Part shown: positions 1 through 8,098 of the stretch, piece after piece
Position numbering within the stretch: position 1 is the stretch's first letter
Layout: every line of letters starts with the position of its first letter
NCBI GenBank assembly: GCA_018369015.1
Contig: JAGZDD010000045.1
Location: 1 to 24,013, forward strand
Origin: Clostridiales bacterium
GTDB taxonomy: Bacteria > Bacillota > Clostridia > Lachnospirales > Lachnospiraceae
DNA length: 24,013 nucleotides
Reading direction: 5' to 3'
The notes under the pieces: model-generated
Database searches by the model: none
Seen by the model: the letters and a program-made list of their open reading frames with translations, nothing else
What the model was told of the DNA's origin: nothing
Translations under genes and position numbers: made by a program

Positions 1-100
1 ATGGCTCCGCCTTGTATGCGTACGTTCGCGCAGAGGAAAGCTCCCTTCGCTCGCCGCGCGAAAGACGCGGTATAATGTCCACTTACGTGGACATTATACC
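1..100. repeat. Palindrome-ended intergenic repeat, copy A (cut by the window edge)
   Basis: This segment matches 1935-2048 in the same orientation. Shared blocks include ATGGCTCCGCCTTG, TATGCGTACnTTCGCGCA and GACGCGGTATAATG. It ends in a perfect 14-bp inverted repeat, GGTATAATGTCCAC and its complement, at 69-82 and 87-100 with a 4-nt loop. No ORF with a ribosome binding site is present. It may start before the window. TATAAT occurs inside the palindrome, but no -35 is seen at a suitable distance. Confidence 0.8.
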
Positions 101-333
101 ATTATAGCAAATAAAGTGCAAACAATAATTATGCAGTATTGGAATAAAAAACGAATAAAATATTATTTCACGGCAGCTATCTGTAAGTGGTGACAGCGGC
201 TGGCCAATTCTGTTTTTTTCTTCCTAAACAGCCTGTTTAGGCCTAAATTACATTTTGTACCGCTGACATCACAGGTTTTGGGCTAGTGCTGGCAAAACCG
301 ACAGAAATACATTTTTTGTAAAAATATGCAAAA
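101..333. other. Intergenic stretch without a gene
   Basis: I see no coding region with a ribosome binding site here. The stretch is A+T-rich and holds two small hairpins: CCTAAACA/TGTTTAGG at 223-241 with a 3-nt loop, and GGTTTTG/CAAAACC near 274-299. Neither is followed by a T-run that would make a convincing terminator. Confidence 0.5.
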
Positions 334-398
334 AGAGTGCATAATCAACCGAAATATCTGACAAACACTGCCAAGCCTTTCGGCTGCTTATGCACTCT
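334..398 (-). terminator. Long-stem intrinsic terminator after the oxidoreductase gene
   Basis: Read on the minus strand, AGAGTGCATAA (388-398) pairs with TTATGCACTCT (334-344). After one mismatch the stem continues with CAGCCGAAA against TTTCGGTTG, giving about 20 pairs including a G-T pair, and a loop of about 23 nt. A TTTTT tract follows. It lies 24 nt past the oxidoreductase stop codon. Confidence 0.75.
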
Positions 399-421
399 AT
401 ACTTACCGCTATCCGGAAGCT

Positions 422-1546
422 TTATTCAAAATGAACAACAATCCCTTTTTCGTCAGATTCCATGGCAGCTTCCATGACCCGAAGGACACGAAGTGCATGT
501 TCTCCGGTAACAATCTGGTCAGCTTTGCCTGCGCATGTATCAACAAAGTTTGAGTAAAGCTCATTTCTGTCAAAATCAACTTCTGGCAGAGGAATTTCTT
601 CCACAGAATTGCCCTGTCGCGGAGCCATAGTTTTTGTCAGGCCCGCTCCGGCAAGAATCGGTGTCGTATCTTTATCTTCCCAGCTCTTTAACCGAAGCAT
701 TTTTCCTTTGCAGCTCCAGTCATCAATCGTAGCGCTGCCATCGGTTCCAAAAATTGCCCAAAGAGGAAGGTTAATGAAATGGCATGTACCCACCTCAAGG
801 ACAGCGGTCAAGCCGCTTTCAAAAGTAATATGCATCTTAAAGCCGTCGTCACATTCTGCATTTGTAATATGTGTACAGGAGCAGAAAATCTTTTTAATTT
901 TTTCCGGCACCATTACAAGAAGACGGTCAATAATATGAACGCCCCAGTCAAGCATCATGCCGCCGCCATATTCTTTAACGCCGCGCCAGTCGCCCGGGAT
1001 ACCGCGGGAACCCATAATACGGCACTCAATATTAAAGGTTTCGCCAAGAAGCTTCTCATCATAAATCTTTTTAATAATGCGGTAATCCTCATCCCACTCA
1101 CGGTTTTGCCGTGGATAAAAAACTTTGCCTGTTTCTTTAGCAACTGCAAGTACATCCTCTAAATCTTTACTTGTAATCATTACAGGCTTTTCACATAATA
1201 CATGCTTTCCTGCACGCATTGCGCGGATCGCCATATCTTTATGGAGATGATTTGGCGTTGCAATTAAAATAGCGTCCACCTTTTCATCGGCAAGCATTGC
1301 CTCATAGCTTTCGTAATTATAGTAGCCGCGTTCTGCCGCCCACTGCTGACGGGCAGGGTCAATATCATAAATGCCGGCTAAAGCCATTTTCTTGGAAATA
1401 TCTGTGTTATGTTCCCCCTCAAATGCCGTTCCATCCGCATCATTTCCATTCCAGATAGCATTTCCAGTTCCACTTGCAATTGCGATGGCATGTCCGCCGC
1501 CCATACCGCCGCAGCCAACAATACCAATGTTCATTAAGTCGCTCAT
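422..1546 (-). CDS. Gfo/Idh/MocA-family NAD(P)-dependent oxidoreductase
   Basis: 374 aa. A predicted soluble dehydrogenase that would oxidise or reduce a sugar or cyclitol with NAD(P). The N-terminal Rossmann fold shows GCGGMG at residues 11-16. The family Glu-Lys-Pro motif is at 119-121 (CEKP), and a GGxxxDxGxHxxD block at 195-207 carries the likely active-site Asp and His. Between the first helix and second strand (about residues 25-55) is an extra Asn/Asp/Gly-rich stretch. The start is the ATG at 1546, preceded by AGGGAGAAG at good spacing; an in-frame Met at residue 5 is a weaker alternative. The gene is monocistronic, with a promoter at 1651-1679 and a terminator at 334-398. It sits between two direct copies of an intergenic repeat, so it may be an accessory insertion. 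Substrate is not predictable from sequence alone. Confidence 0.9.
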   Translation of the reverse strand: MSDLMNIGIVGCGGMGGGHAIAIASGTGNAIWNGNDADGTAFEGEHNTDISKKMALAGIYDIDPARQQWAAERGYYNYESYEAMLADEKVDAILIATPNHLHKDMAIRAMRAGKHVLCEKPVMITSKDLEDVLAVAKETGKVFYPRQNREWDEDYRIIKKIYDEKLLGETFNIECRIMGSRGIPGDWRGVKEYGGGMMLDWGVHIIDRLLVMVPEKIKKIFCSCTHITNAECDDGFKMHITFESGLTAVLEVGTCHFINLPLWAIFGTDGSATIDDWSCKGKMLRLKSWEDKDTTPILAGAGLTKTMAPRQGNSVEEIPLPEVDFDRNELYSNFVDTCAGKADQIVTGEHALRVLRVMEAAMESDEKGIVVHFE

Positions 1547-1650
1547 GTTTCTTCTCCCTTCTTATATCATCATTTTTACGATAAACATTCATGCCGCGCT
1601 GCGCGCGGCTCTACCACGCATGAAAGCCGATTGCTCTGCGTTCCATGTTT

Positions 1651-1679
1651 ATTTTATTGCATTGTCACAAAAAAATCAA
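1651..1679 (-). promoter_or_regulatory. Sigma-A-type promoter for the oxidoreductase gene
   Basis: On the minus strand, TTGATT (1674-1679) is followed by a 17-nt spacer and TAAAAT (1651-1656). This gives a leader of about 95 nt to the ATG at 1546. The leader contains a GC-rich hairpin, GCCGCGC-TGC-GCGCGGC, at 1593-1609. Confidence 0.55.
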
Positions 1680-1831
1680 TGTCTGTTCGGGAAACTTACA
1701 AAAAATCAACAATATTTGACGGTTTTGACACAATTCATGGCTCATAGTTCCACAGGTCTGCATAGCATAACTCCGACTCAATGCAGCTTTTGCGCACTAG
1801 AAGGCTCACTGTACGAAAAACGCAGCATAAT

Positions 1832-1932
1832 GTCTGCTCATGCAAGCATGGCAGACACTTTCCCCGCTATGATAGTAACAGCTCAGCCGAGCCAAACTGT
1901 TACCTATGATGCCATGGCCGCAGGCGGCCATG
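1832..1932. repeat. Cluster of small palindromes
   Basis: Three adjacent palindromes occur in the spacer between the oxidoreductase and nadK. GTCTGC-T-CATGC-AA-GCATG-GCAGAC is at 1832-1856. A minimal inverted repeat, TAACAGCTCAGCC joined to GAGCCAAACTGTTA, is at 1876-1902. CATGGCCGC-AG-GCGGCCATG is at 1913-1932. The middle one looks like only the termini of the TAACnnTTCAGCC element family found elsewhere in the window. The rest of 1680-1934 holds no gene that I can support. Confidence 0.6.
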
Positions 1933-1934
1933 AT

Positions 1935-2048
1935 ATGGCTCCGCCTTGGTATGCGTACTTTCGCGCAACGGAAGGCTCGCTTACGGTCTACGCCCTGCTT
2001 CGTCCGGCGCAAGACGCGGTATAATGCCCACTTTGTGGACATTATACC
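1935..2048. repeat. Palindrome-ended intergenic repeat, copy B
   Basis: Direct copy of 1-100, with several small insertions. It ends in the same inverted repeat (2018-2048), GGTATAATGCCCAC against GTGGACATTATACC with one mismatch and a 3-nt loop. The right arm overlaps the end of nadK: the nadK TAA stop at 2042-2044 lies inside it. Confidence 0.8.
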
Positions 2049-2866
2049 ATACCAGAAAGTTTTTCCCGCAGAATTTCGTAGAAGGTTCGGTCGGTCACTT
2101 TAATAAGGTGTACACGCTGGCGTGCACGGTGAATTTCAATGCTGTCGCCGGACTCCAGTTCGACAACAGTCTGGCCGTCGTAAGTCACAAGAGCTTCCTC
2201 CGGCTGGGATTTTCGCCGCCTTCCTATCTCAATACGGATTTTATCCCCAGGGGAAACAACAATACTGCGGGCGGTCAGGGAATGGGGGCAGATAGGGGTA
2301 ATAGCCATCAGCTCGGTTTCCGGAAGAACGACCGGCCCCCCGGCGGACAGATTGTAGCCGGTGGAACCGGTGGGCGTGGAAACAATGACCCCATCTCCCG
2401 CATAATCCCCTGCAAGCACATCATTAATGTATACCCGGGTTTCTACAAGCCGCGAAAAACCGGAACGGGTGACAATAATATCGTTGAGCGCCAATGCCTC
2501 ACTTGTTTTTTCCCCATGCTTAACAACCACCCCCTTAAGCATCATCCGGTGTTCAATCTGGTACTGATTGGCCATAAGCTTATCAAGCCCCTCATAAACC
2601 TCCTCTTTTTCGAGAGCTGTCAAAAAACCTAATGTACCAAGGTTCACTCCCAAAATAGGAATATTATCTTCTACTAAATCCAGAGCCGTATGGAGCAGCG
2701 TTCCATCCCCTCCCAGCACAATAATGCATTGGGTGTTTGGAGGGATAGGCCCGTCAAGAGGCGTTGCGCACTGGCATCCCTTGCTTTTTAAGTACTCCCG
2801 GATCTGTTCCGTATTTTTGTAATCAATGTCTTTTTCCTGGTTCGTTATAATATAAAATTTATCCAT
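2042..2866 (-). CDS. nadK: NAD kinase (ATP/polyphosphate-NAD kinase)
   Basis: 274 aa, normal for the family. It phosphorylates NAD to NADP in the cytosol. The catalytic GGDG motif is at residues 52-55, followed by NLGTLGFL and the NAD-binding block TPTGSTGYNLSAGGP. The ATG at 2866 is chosen because the protein then begins MDKFYIITNQ, typical of clostridial NadK; upstream in-frame Met codons lie inside tlyA. It overlaps the end of tlyA by 8 bp (ATGGATAA) without a strong ribosome binding site, suggesting translational coupling. It is the last gene of the operon here. The last two sense codons and the stop fall in the arm of a repeat palindrome, and the argR/recN genes common after nadK or tlyA in Firmicutes are not next to it. 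Confidence 0.95.
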   Translation of the reverse strand: MDKFYIITNQEKDIDYKNTEQIREYLKSKGCQCATPLDGPIPPNTQCIIVLGGDGTLLHTALDLVEDNIPILGVNLGTLGFLTALEKEEVYEGLDKLMANQYQIEHRMMLKGVVVKHGEKTSEALALNDIIVTRSGFSRLVETRVYINDVLAGDYAGDGVIVSTPTGSTGYNLSAGGPVVLPETELMAITPICPHSLTARSIVVSPGDKIRIEIGRRRKSQPEEALVTYDGQTVVELESGDSIEIHRARQRVHLIKVTDRTFYEILREKLSGMV

Positions 2867-3761
2867 GGGCTTTATCCAATACTTCATGGGCTGTCCTGAC
2901 AACAGCCTCCACATCCACGGGCAGGGTACCCTTTTGTCTGTCTCCATCGGCACAGCCTTCTGTACCAGGGATATTCCGGCAATCCGCCTGTGCTTCTGCC
3001 CCGTCTGAGCCGCCAGACGCGGGTCCGTCATTTTTTTGTATATAAATAAGATATTCAATATTGCCCTCCGGCCCTTTGACCGGAGAAAAGTCCAAATTCA
3101 AAATGTCAAAGCCAATCTCAAGCACATGTCCGGCGATTTTATGAATGACCTCCTCGTGGACAGATGGATCACGGACAACGCCTTTCTTCCCTACCTTTTC
3201 CCGCCCTGCTTCAAACTGAGGCTTAATCAGGCAGACCATACGGCCCCCCGGTCTTAAAAGTGTCCGCGCCACAGGCAGCACTTTTGTCAGAGATATAAAA
3301 GAAACATCAACAGAAGCAAAATCCAACGGCTCACCAATCTCCTCAGGCGTCACATAGCGTATATTTGTCTTTTCCATGCATACAACCCGTTCATCCTGAC
3401 GCAGCTTCCAGGCAAGCTGTCCGTAACCTACATCCACAGCAAAAACCTTCCTGGCGCCGTTTTGCAGCATACAGTCGGTAAAGCCTCCCGTAGAGGCTCC
3501 TATATCCATGCATACGCAGCCGCCGACATTGACGCCAAACACATCCATAGCCTTCTCAAGCTTTAAGCCTCCCCGGCTGACATACTTTAATGTCGGCCCT
3601 TTAATTTCGATATGGGCTTTTATTTCGTCAAAGGATGCCCCGGCCTTATCCTCCCGCTCGCCATTGACAAAAACATTGCCGGACATAATCATCGCCTTGG
3701 CCTTCTCTCTGGACTGGGCCAGCCCGCATTTTACTAAAAGTACATCTAAACGTTCTTTCAT
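2859..3761 (-). CDS. tlyA: TlyA-family rRNA 2'-O-methyltransferase
   Basis: 300 aa. An S4 RNA-binding domain comes first (about residues 1-60: RLDVLLVKCGLAQSREKAK, then SGNVFVNGE). An FtsJ/RrmJ-like SAM-dependent methyltransferase fold follows, with the SAM motif DIGASTGGFTDC. By homology it 2'-O-methylates 16S and/or 23S rRNA; a hemolysin role for the family has also been claimed. A Gly/Ala/Asp-rich, low-complexity insertion of roughly 35 residues lies between the GNIEYL motif and the last helix (VDVEAVVRTAHEVLDKAHG), which makes it longer than most homologues. It starts within the dxs stop (ATGA, 4-bp overlap) and ends overlapping nadK by 8 bp, so all three are probably co-translated. Confidence 0.93.
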   Translation of the reverse strand: MKERLDVLLVKCGLAQSREKAKAMIMSGNVFVNGEREDKAGASFDEIKAHIEIKGPTLKYVSRGGLKLEKAMDVFGVNVGGCVCMDIGASTGGFTDCMLQNGARKVFAVDVGYGQLAWKLRQDERVVCMEKTNIRYVTPEEIGEPLDFASVDVSFISLTKVLPVARTLLRPGGRMVCLIKPQFEAGREKVGKKGVVRDPSVHEEVIHKIAGHVLEIGFDILNLDFSPVKGPEGNIEYLIYIQKNDGPASGGSDGAEAQADCRNIPGTEGCADGDRQKGTLPVDVEAVVRTAHEVLDKAHG

Positions 3762-5647
3762 AGTTTTTCAATTTCCTCTATTATCTTTTCTGTCACAGAC
3801 GCACTGTCAAGCCCCATGCTTTCCTTAAGCACATCCACGTTGCCATGCTCCACATAGACATTGGGAATACCTATGGTAACAATCCGCGCCCAAAAGCTTT
3901 CCGGCGCATTTTCGATAAAACGGTTCAGACAGGCCGACACGCCTTCCCCAAAACCGCCGCGCAAAATATTTTCCTCCAGGGTGACAATAAGTCTGTGGGA
4001 ACCGGCCAACCCCCGGATCAGTTCCTCGTCTATGGGCTTTATAAAACGCACATTGACTACTGTCGGGGTAATACCCTTTATCAAAAGCTTTTCTCTCACC
4101 GCATCGGCCACCTGCACCATACTTCCCACAGCTAACATGGCTACCTGGCTGCCCTTATACAAAACTTCGCTCTTTCCATACTCAATAGGCGCGCGGAAAT
4201 TTTTAAGGCCGCCGTAGGCTTCCCCCCTGGGATAGCGAATCGCCAGCGGGGCGTTAAAGCTTTTGGAAAACTTAAGCACATCGAAAAGCTCATATTTATT
4301 TTTCGGGGCAAAGACGTTCATACCAGGGATTGAGGATAAAAATGAAAGATCTAAAATCCCCTGATGTGTTTCCCCGTCGGCGCCCACAATCCCGGCCCGG
4401 TCGATACAAAAAACAACCGGATGCTGGGGAAGACAGACATCATGGATCATCTGGTCATAAGAACGCTGCAAAAAGGACGAATAAATCGCCACATAAGGCT
4501 TCATTCCCGCCGCGGCAAGCCCTGCTGCAAAGGTTACGGCATGCTCCTCGGCAATACCTACATCAAAAAAGCGCTTTGGATACTGTTTACTAAATTTATG
4601 CAGCCCCGTACCATAAGGCATTGCCGCACATACACCTACAATTTTCTCATCCTCTGCCGCCATGCGCAGCATTGTTTTTGAAAAAACCTGGGTATAAGAC
4701 AGAGCGCCGCCCTGCTTTAGGGGCTGCCCGGTCACAACGTCAAATTTATCTACGCCATGATATGCCGAAGGGTCCTCCTCCGCCGGTTCATAGCCTTTAC
4801 CTTTTTTTGTAATGACATGGACAAGGACGGCCTGGCGCTTTCTTTTTGCCGCCGAAATCACCCGTATAAGCTGCCCAATATCATGCCCGTCCACTGGCCC
4901 CATATAGTCAATCCCAAGATCCTCAAAAAAGCCCCCGGGCATTAAAAGCTGTTTTATAGAGTCCTTTGAACGCTTGACGCCTTTGGCCACACTCATACCG
5001 ATCTTTGGAATCCGGCGCAGCGCCGCCTCCACATCCTCCTTAAAATCAATATAAGACTCATTGATCCGTATATCATTAAGGTATTTCGACACACCGCCGA
5101 CATTTTCAGATATGGACATTTTATTATCATTTAAAATAATAATAAAATTAGTATCCATGCGTGCCGCGTTATTCAGTGCCTCATAAGCCATCCCTCCGGT
5201 CAGGGCACCGTCGCCGATGACTGCCACAACTGTATAATCCTTGCCAAGAAGATCCCGCCCTCTGGCATAGCCTAAAGCCGCTGAAATGGATGTAGAGCTA
5301 TGGCCTGTATCAAAGGCATCGCACTCGCTTTCACGGGTTTTAGGGAAGCCGCTAATCCCCCCGTAAGTCCGAAGGCCGGCAAAATCATCCTTGCGGCCAG
5401 TAAGTATTTTATGGACATAGGATTGGTGGCCTACATCCCATATAATTTTATCCTCAGGGAGGTCAAGACATAAATGCAGAGCCATCGTCAGCTCTACCAC
5501 CCCCAGATTTGATGCCAGATGGCCGCCAGTCTGGCTAATACTCCCCAAAAGAAACTCCCGGATCTCGCAGGCAAGCTGGTCATACTGCTGGGGCGGCACA
5601 TCTTTTATGTCATTAGGATGGCGAATACTGTCTAAAAGCTTTGTCAT
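3758..5647 (-). CDS. dxs: 1-deoxy-D-xylulose-5-phosphate synthase
   Basis: 629 aa. Condenses pyruvate and glyceraldehyde 3-phosphate with thiamine diphosphate, the first step of the MEP isoprenoid pathway. Visible motifs are GHQSYVHKILTGR, the thiamine-binding GDGALTGGMAYEALNNA, and DRAGIVGADGETHQG of the pyrimidine domain. The ATG at 5647 (MTKLLDSIRHPND) is chosen because AGGTG lies 7 nt upstream. In-frame ATGs at 5677 and 5653 are poorer: the first has no ribosome binding site and lies in the end of a repeat element. It follows ispA, from which it is separated by that element, and overlaps tlyA by 4 bp. Grouping with ispA fits joint supply of isoprenoid precursors. Confidence 0.96.
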   Translation of the reverse strand: MTKLLDSIRHPNDIKDVPPQQYDQLACEIREFLLGSISQTGGHLASNLGVVELTMALHLCLDLPEDKIIWDVGHQSYVHKILTGRKDDFAGLRTYGGISGFPKTRESECDAFDTGHSSTSISAALGYARGRDLLGKDYTVVAVIGDGALTGGMAYEALNNAARMDTNFIIILNDNKMSISENVGGVSKYLNDIRINESYIDFKEDVEAALRRIPKIGMSVAKGVKRSKDSIKQLLMPGGFFEDLGIDYMGPVDGHDIGQLIRVISAAKRKRQAVLVHVITKKGKGYEPAEEDPSAYHGVDKFDVVTGQPLKQGGALSYTQVFSKTMLRMAAEDEKIVGVCAAMPYGTGLHKFSKQYPKRFFDVGIAEEHAVTFAAGLAAAGMKPYVAIYSSFLQRSYDQMIHDVCLPQHPVVFCIDRAGIVGADGETHQGILDLSFLSSIPGMNVFAPKNKYELFDVLKFSKSFNAPLAIRYPRGEAYGGLKNFRAPIEYGKSEVLYKGSQVAMLAVGSMVQVADAVREKLLIKGITPTVVNVRFIKPIDEELIRGLAGSHRLIVTLEENILRGGFGEGVSACLNRFIENAPESFWARIVTIGIPNVYVEHGNVDVLKESMGLDSASVTEKIIEEIEKL

Positions 5648-5676
5648 ATTCATACACCTGTTTCTTTTATTTTTCA

Positions 5677-5786
5677 TAACTATTCAGCCATGCGGCTGAG
5701 GGTGGCAGGCTTTTGCGCAAGACATCCTGTGGATGTCTGCCCTGCGCCGGCCGAAGCTGCATAGCATGGCTGAACAGACTAGGTTA
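5677..5786. repeat. TAACnnTTCAGCC-family element between ispA and dxs
   Basis: About 110 bp, bounded by TAACTATTCAGCCATGC on the left and GCATGGCTGAA...GTTA on the right. The right end is imperfect, with roughly 7 extra bases. The left 20 or so bases match the element at 13435-13607 read in reverse (AACTATTCAGCCATGCGGCTGAGG). It begins directly after the ispA stop codon and reaches to within 30 nt of the dxs start. It contains a hairpin, GACATCC-TGT-GGATGTC, near 5731-5747. Confidence 0.75.
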
Positions 5787-6689
5787 TTATTTTTCTCTAT
5801 GGATCAGCCAGAGGATTAGCTCTTTAAGAAATGGATTGCTGCCGCAAAGCCCCATATCCTCCAAAAGCTTTACAGCCTCCATGGACAAGCTTAATACCCG
5901 GCTTTTAGCTGCCTCCATACCCGCGAGTGCCACATAGGTCGTTTTCTCATTTTTTTCATCACTTCCTACCGGTTTTCCAAGCATTTCAAAATTACTTGTC
6001 ACATCCAAAATGTCATCCTGGATCTGAAAGGCTATGCCAATAGCGTCCGCCGCCTGACTCACCTTCTTTATTTTTTCCTCATCAGCCCCGGCAAGCACAG
6101 CCCCGATCATCATGGCGCATTGGATCAGTGCGCTTGTCTTATTTGTATAAATAAACGTCAATACATCCAGGTCAAGAGGCTGGCCGCTGCGCTCCACATC
6201 CACAACCTGGCCGCCGATCATTCCATAAATGCCCGGCTTTTTCCCAAGGATCGCCATAGCCCTGGCAACCTTTGGAAGTTCCTCCGGTCCGGCTAAAAGC
6301 AGCGCCCCGGCCGCCGTTTCATAGGCATAATTTAACAGCCCGTCACCGGCAAGAATGGCCATAGCTTCCCCGTAAACCACATGGGTCGTTTTTCTTCCTC
6401 TGCGGTAATCATCATTATCCAGAGCCGGGAGGTCGTCATGGATCAGGGAATAGGTGTGTATCATTTCAATCGCCGCCATAAAAGGCTCCAAAAGCTCCTG
6501 ACGGGCTCCGCCAAAGGCCCTGGCACATTCAGACATAAGCATGGGCCTCAGACGCTTCCCGCCGGCATTGACAGCATAATTCATTGCCTGAAAAACCGTT
6601 TTCTGATACCCTTCCTCTTTAGGCATAAATTTTTTTATCACTGCCTCGATATGCCGGGCTCTTTCCTGAATCTGTTCATCAAAACTCAT
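5787..6689 (-). CDS. ispA: Polyprenyl (geranyl/farnesyl) diphosphate synthase
   Basis: 300 aa, an all-alpha trans-prenyltransferase that condenses isopentenyl diphosphate with allylic diphosphates. The first Asp-rich motif is in LIHDDLPALDND and the second in QIQDDILDVTSN; GGKRLRPML carries the substrate-binding Lys/Arg. The ATG at 6689 (MSFDEQ) is preferred, with AGAGG about 9 nt upstream. The in-frame ATG at 6698 directly abuts that AGAGG. It overlaps the xseB end by 11 bp. Product chain length cannot be settled by eye; the position in the xseAB-ispA-dxs cluster supports farnesyl diphosphate synthase. Confidence 0.94.
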   Translation of the reverse strand: MSFDEQIQERARHIEAVIKKFMPKEEGYQKTVFQAMNYAVNAGGKRLRPMLMSECARAFGGARQELLEPFMAAIEMIHTYSLIHDDLPALDNDDYRRGRKTTHVVYGEAMAILAGDGLLNYAYETAAGALLLAGPEELPKVARAMAILGKKPGIYGMIGGQVVDVERSGQPLDLDVLTFIYTNKTSALIQCAMMIGAVLAGADEEKIKKVSQAADAIGIAFQIQDDILDVTSNFEMLGKPVGSDEKNEKTTYVALAGMEAAKSRVLSLSMEAVKLLEDMGLCGSNPFLKELILWLIHREK

Positions 6690-6885
6690 TTGGATCATCC
6701 TCTGTTTTTAACTCGATTATTTTCTTTTCTACCTTATCGATAGAATCATTGCAATATTTTAAAAGCTTTACGCCCTGCTGATAAAGCTTCAGTGACTCAT
6801 CCAGCGTCACATCAGGATTTTCCAGAGCTGCGATCGTTTCTTCAAGCTCCTCAAATGCTGTTTCTAATGTTTTTGCCTTCGCCAT
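6679..6885 (-). CDS. xseB: Exodeoxyribonuclease VII small subunit
   Basis: 68 aa, a typical length. Small subunit of exonuclease VII, which degrades single-stranded DNA with XseA. It shows the family pattern FEELEETIAALENPDVTLDE followed by SLKLYQQGVKLLKYC, a predicted helical coiled coil. The ATG at 6885 has AAGGAGG upstream, inside the end of xseA. It overlaps xseA by 35 bp and ispA by 11 bp. Confidence 0.95.
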   Translation of the reverse strand: MAKAKTLETAFEELEETIAALENPDVTLDESLKLYQQGVKLLKYCNDSIDKVEKKIIELKTEDDPNEF

Positions 6886-8098
6886 GGGCGTTCCTCCTTA
6901 ATTTTGTTGTTTTTATGACGCTGGCTTTGATATCGCCGTCAGCAACACTGACCGTCAAAATATCGCCTGCCGAAACGTCTTCAACGCTGCGTACAAGCTG
7001 CCCTTTCCCGGACATAACGCAGGCATATCCGCCAGAAAGCCGGGCAAGCGGCGACAAACCAGAAAGCCGCTCTAAATATAGATCCCTCTCATGCTTCTTT
7101 CGCTCAAGGACACGGTTTGCAAGCCCCGACAGCCTCTCTTCCATATCCATAAGCCTCAGACGCTTCTCCCTCACCTGGCTTTTGGGGCTTAAATGGGAAA
7201 GGCGCAGACGGTACTGCTCCAAATATTGCCGGTGAAGATGCACCTTGCCAATTAAAAGCTGGTCAAGCTTGTCCTCCATATCCGATAAATTGGCAAGCAA
7301 AACCCGGACGTCCGGAACCGCCAGCTCGGCAGCAGCCGACGGCGTAGGCGCCCTTAAATCAGCCACAAAATCGGCAATAGTTATATCCGTTTCATGGCCC
7401 ACCGCAGAAATCACCGGAGTTTGGCAGTCAAAAATCGCTTTTGCCACACTTTCCTCATTAAATGCCCACAAATCTTCTATAGAACCGCCGCCCCGGCCGA
7501 CAATAATCGTGTCAACTCCGTAAGCGTCAAGCGCCTTTATTCCTCTAACAATCGTCGGCGCCGCCCCCTGGCCCTGCACCGTAGCCGGATAAAGCACAAG
7601 CTGTATGAAAGGGTTCCGTCTCGATGAAATATTGATAATATCCTGGATCGCCGCCCCAGTCTTGGCTGTCACAATCCCAATCTTTTTCGGATAGGACGGG
7701 ATCTTTTTTTTGTGCGCCGCGTCAAAAAATCCCAGTGTTTCCAGCTTTTTTTTCAGCGCCTCAAACCTCTGCCAAAGCTGCCCCTGACCGTCCAAATCAA
7801 TTTGCCTTGCATAGAGCTGGTACTTGCCGTCCCGCTCATAGACGCTGACACTTCCGTAAACAACGACCTGCTGCCCCTCCAAAAGCCTGAAGGAAAGCCC
7901 CTGACGCTGACCGGAAAACATAACGCAGGCCAGAGCGCTCCCCCGGTCTTTTAAAGTAAAATAAATGTGTCCCGAGGTATGATACTTACAGTTGGACACT
8001 TCCCCCCGGACATAAATATTATTAAGCCCATAATCACTCACAAAAAGCTGCTTTATATACTGGTTGAGCGCCCCAACAGAATAAATCTCTCTTTTCAT
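6851..8098 (-). CDS. xseA: Exodeoxyribonuclease VII large subunit
   Basis: 415 aa. Catalytic subunit of exonuclease VII. An N-terminal OB fold (SVGALNQYIKQLF, GEVSNCKYHTSGHIYFTLKD) binds single-stranded DNA. The central nuclease domain carries GIVTAKTGAAIQDI, GRGGGSIEDLWAFNEE and SAVGHETDITIADFVADLRAPTP, followed by a long helical, charged region (about residues 265-350). The ATG at 8098 has a modest GAGG upstream. It lies about 80 nt after nusB. The last 35 nt also encode the start and ribosome binding site of xseB. Confidence 0.96.
   Translation of the reverse strand: MKREIYSVGALNQYIKQLFVSDYGLNNIYVRGEVSNCKYHTSGHIYFTLKDRGSALACVMFSGQRQGLSFRLLEGQQVVVYGSVSVYERDGKYQLYARQIDLDGQGQLWQRFEALKKKLETLGFFDAAHKKKIPSYPKKIGIVTAKTGAAIQDIINISSRRNPFIQLVLYPATVQGQGAAPTIVRGIKALDAYGVDTIIVGRGGGSIEDLWAFNEESVAKAIFDCQTPVISAVGHETDITIADFVADLRAPTPSAAAELAVPDVRVLLANLSDMEDKLDQLLIGKVHLHRQYLEQYRLRLSHLSPKSQVREKRLRLMDMEERLSGLANRVLERKKHERDLYLERLSGLSPLARLSGGYACVMSGKGQLVRSVEDVSAGDILTVSVADGDIKASVIKTTKLRRNAHGEGKNIRNSI

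Noticed and set aside
69..100. Promoter from the TATAAT within the GGTATAATGTCC palindrome
   Set aside because: No -35 hexamer lies 16-18 nt away on either strand, and the hexamer is simply part of the conserved inverted repeat.
1371..2024. Long plus-strand ORF (217 codons) across the start of the oxidoreductase and the spacer
   Set aside because: It is antisense to the oxidoreductase N-terminus, continues through repeats, lacks a ribosome binding site and has no recognisable protein pattern.
1806..2042. Minus-strand ORF of 78 codons downstream of nadK
   Set aside because: It lies wholly in palindromic repeats; the peptide is Arg/Cys/His-rich noise with no start signal.
1946..2632. Plus-strand ORF of 228 codons opposite nadK
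   Set aside because: It is a shadow of nadK and begins in a repeat; the minus-strand protein has all NAD kinase motifs.
3758..5647. Thiamine riboswitch or other known riboswitch upstream of dxs
   Set aside because: The spacer holds only the inverted-repeat element; no conserved riboswitch core was recognised.
5648..5677. Upstream dxs start codons
   Set aside because: The ATG at 5677 is in the repeat terminus without a ribosome binding site, and the one at 5653 is too close to AGGTG; the ATG at 5647 fits both spacing and family length.
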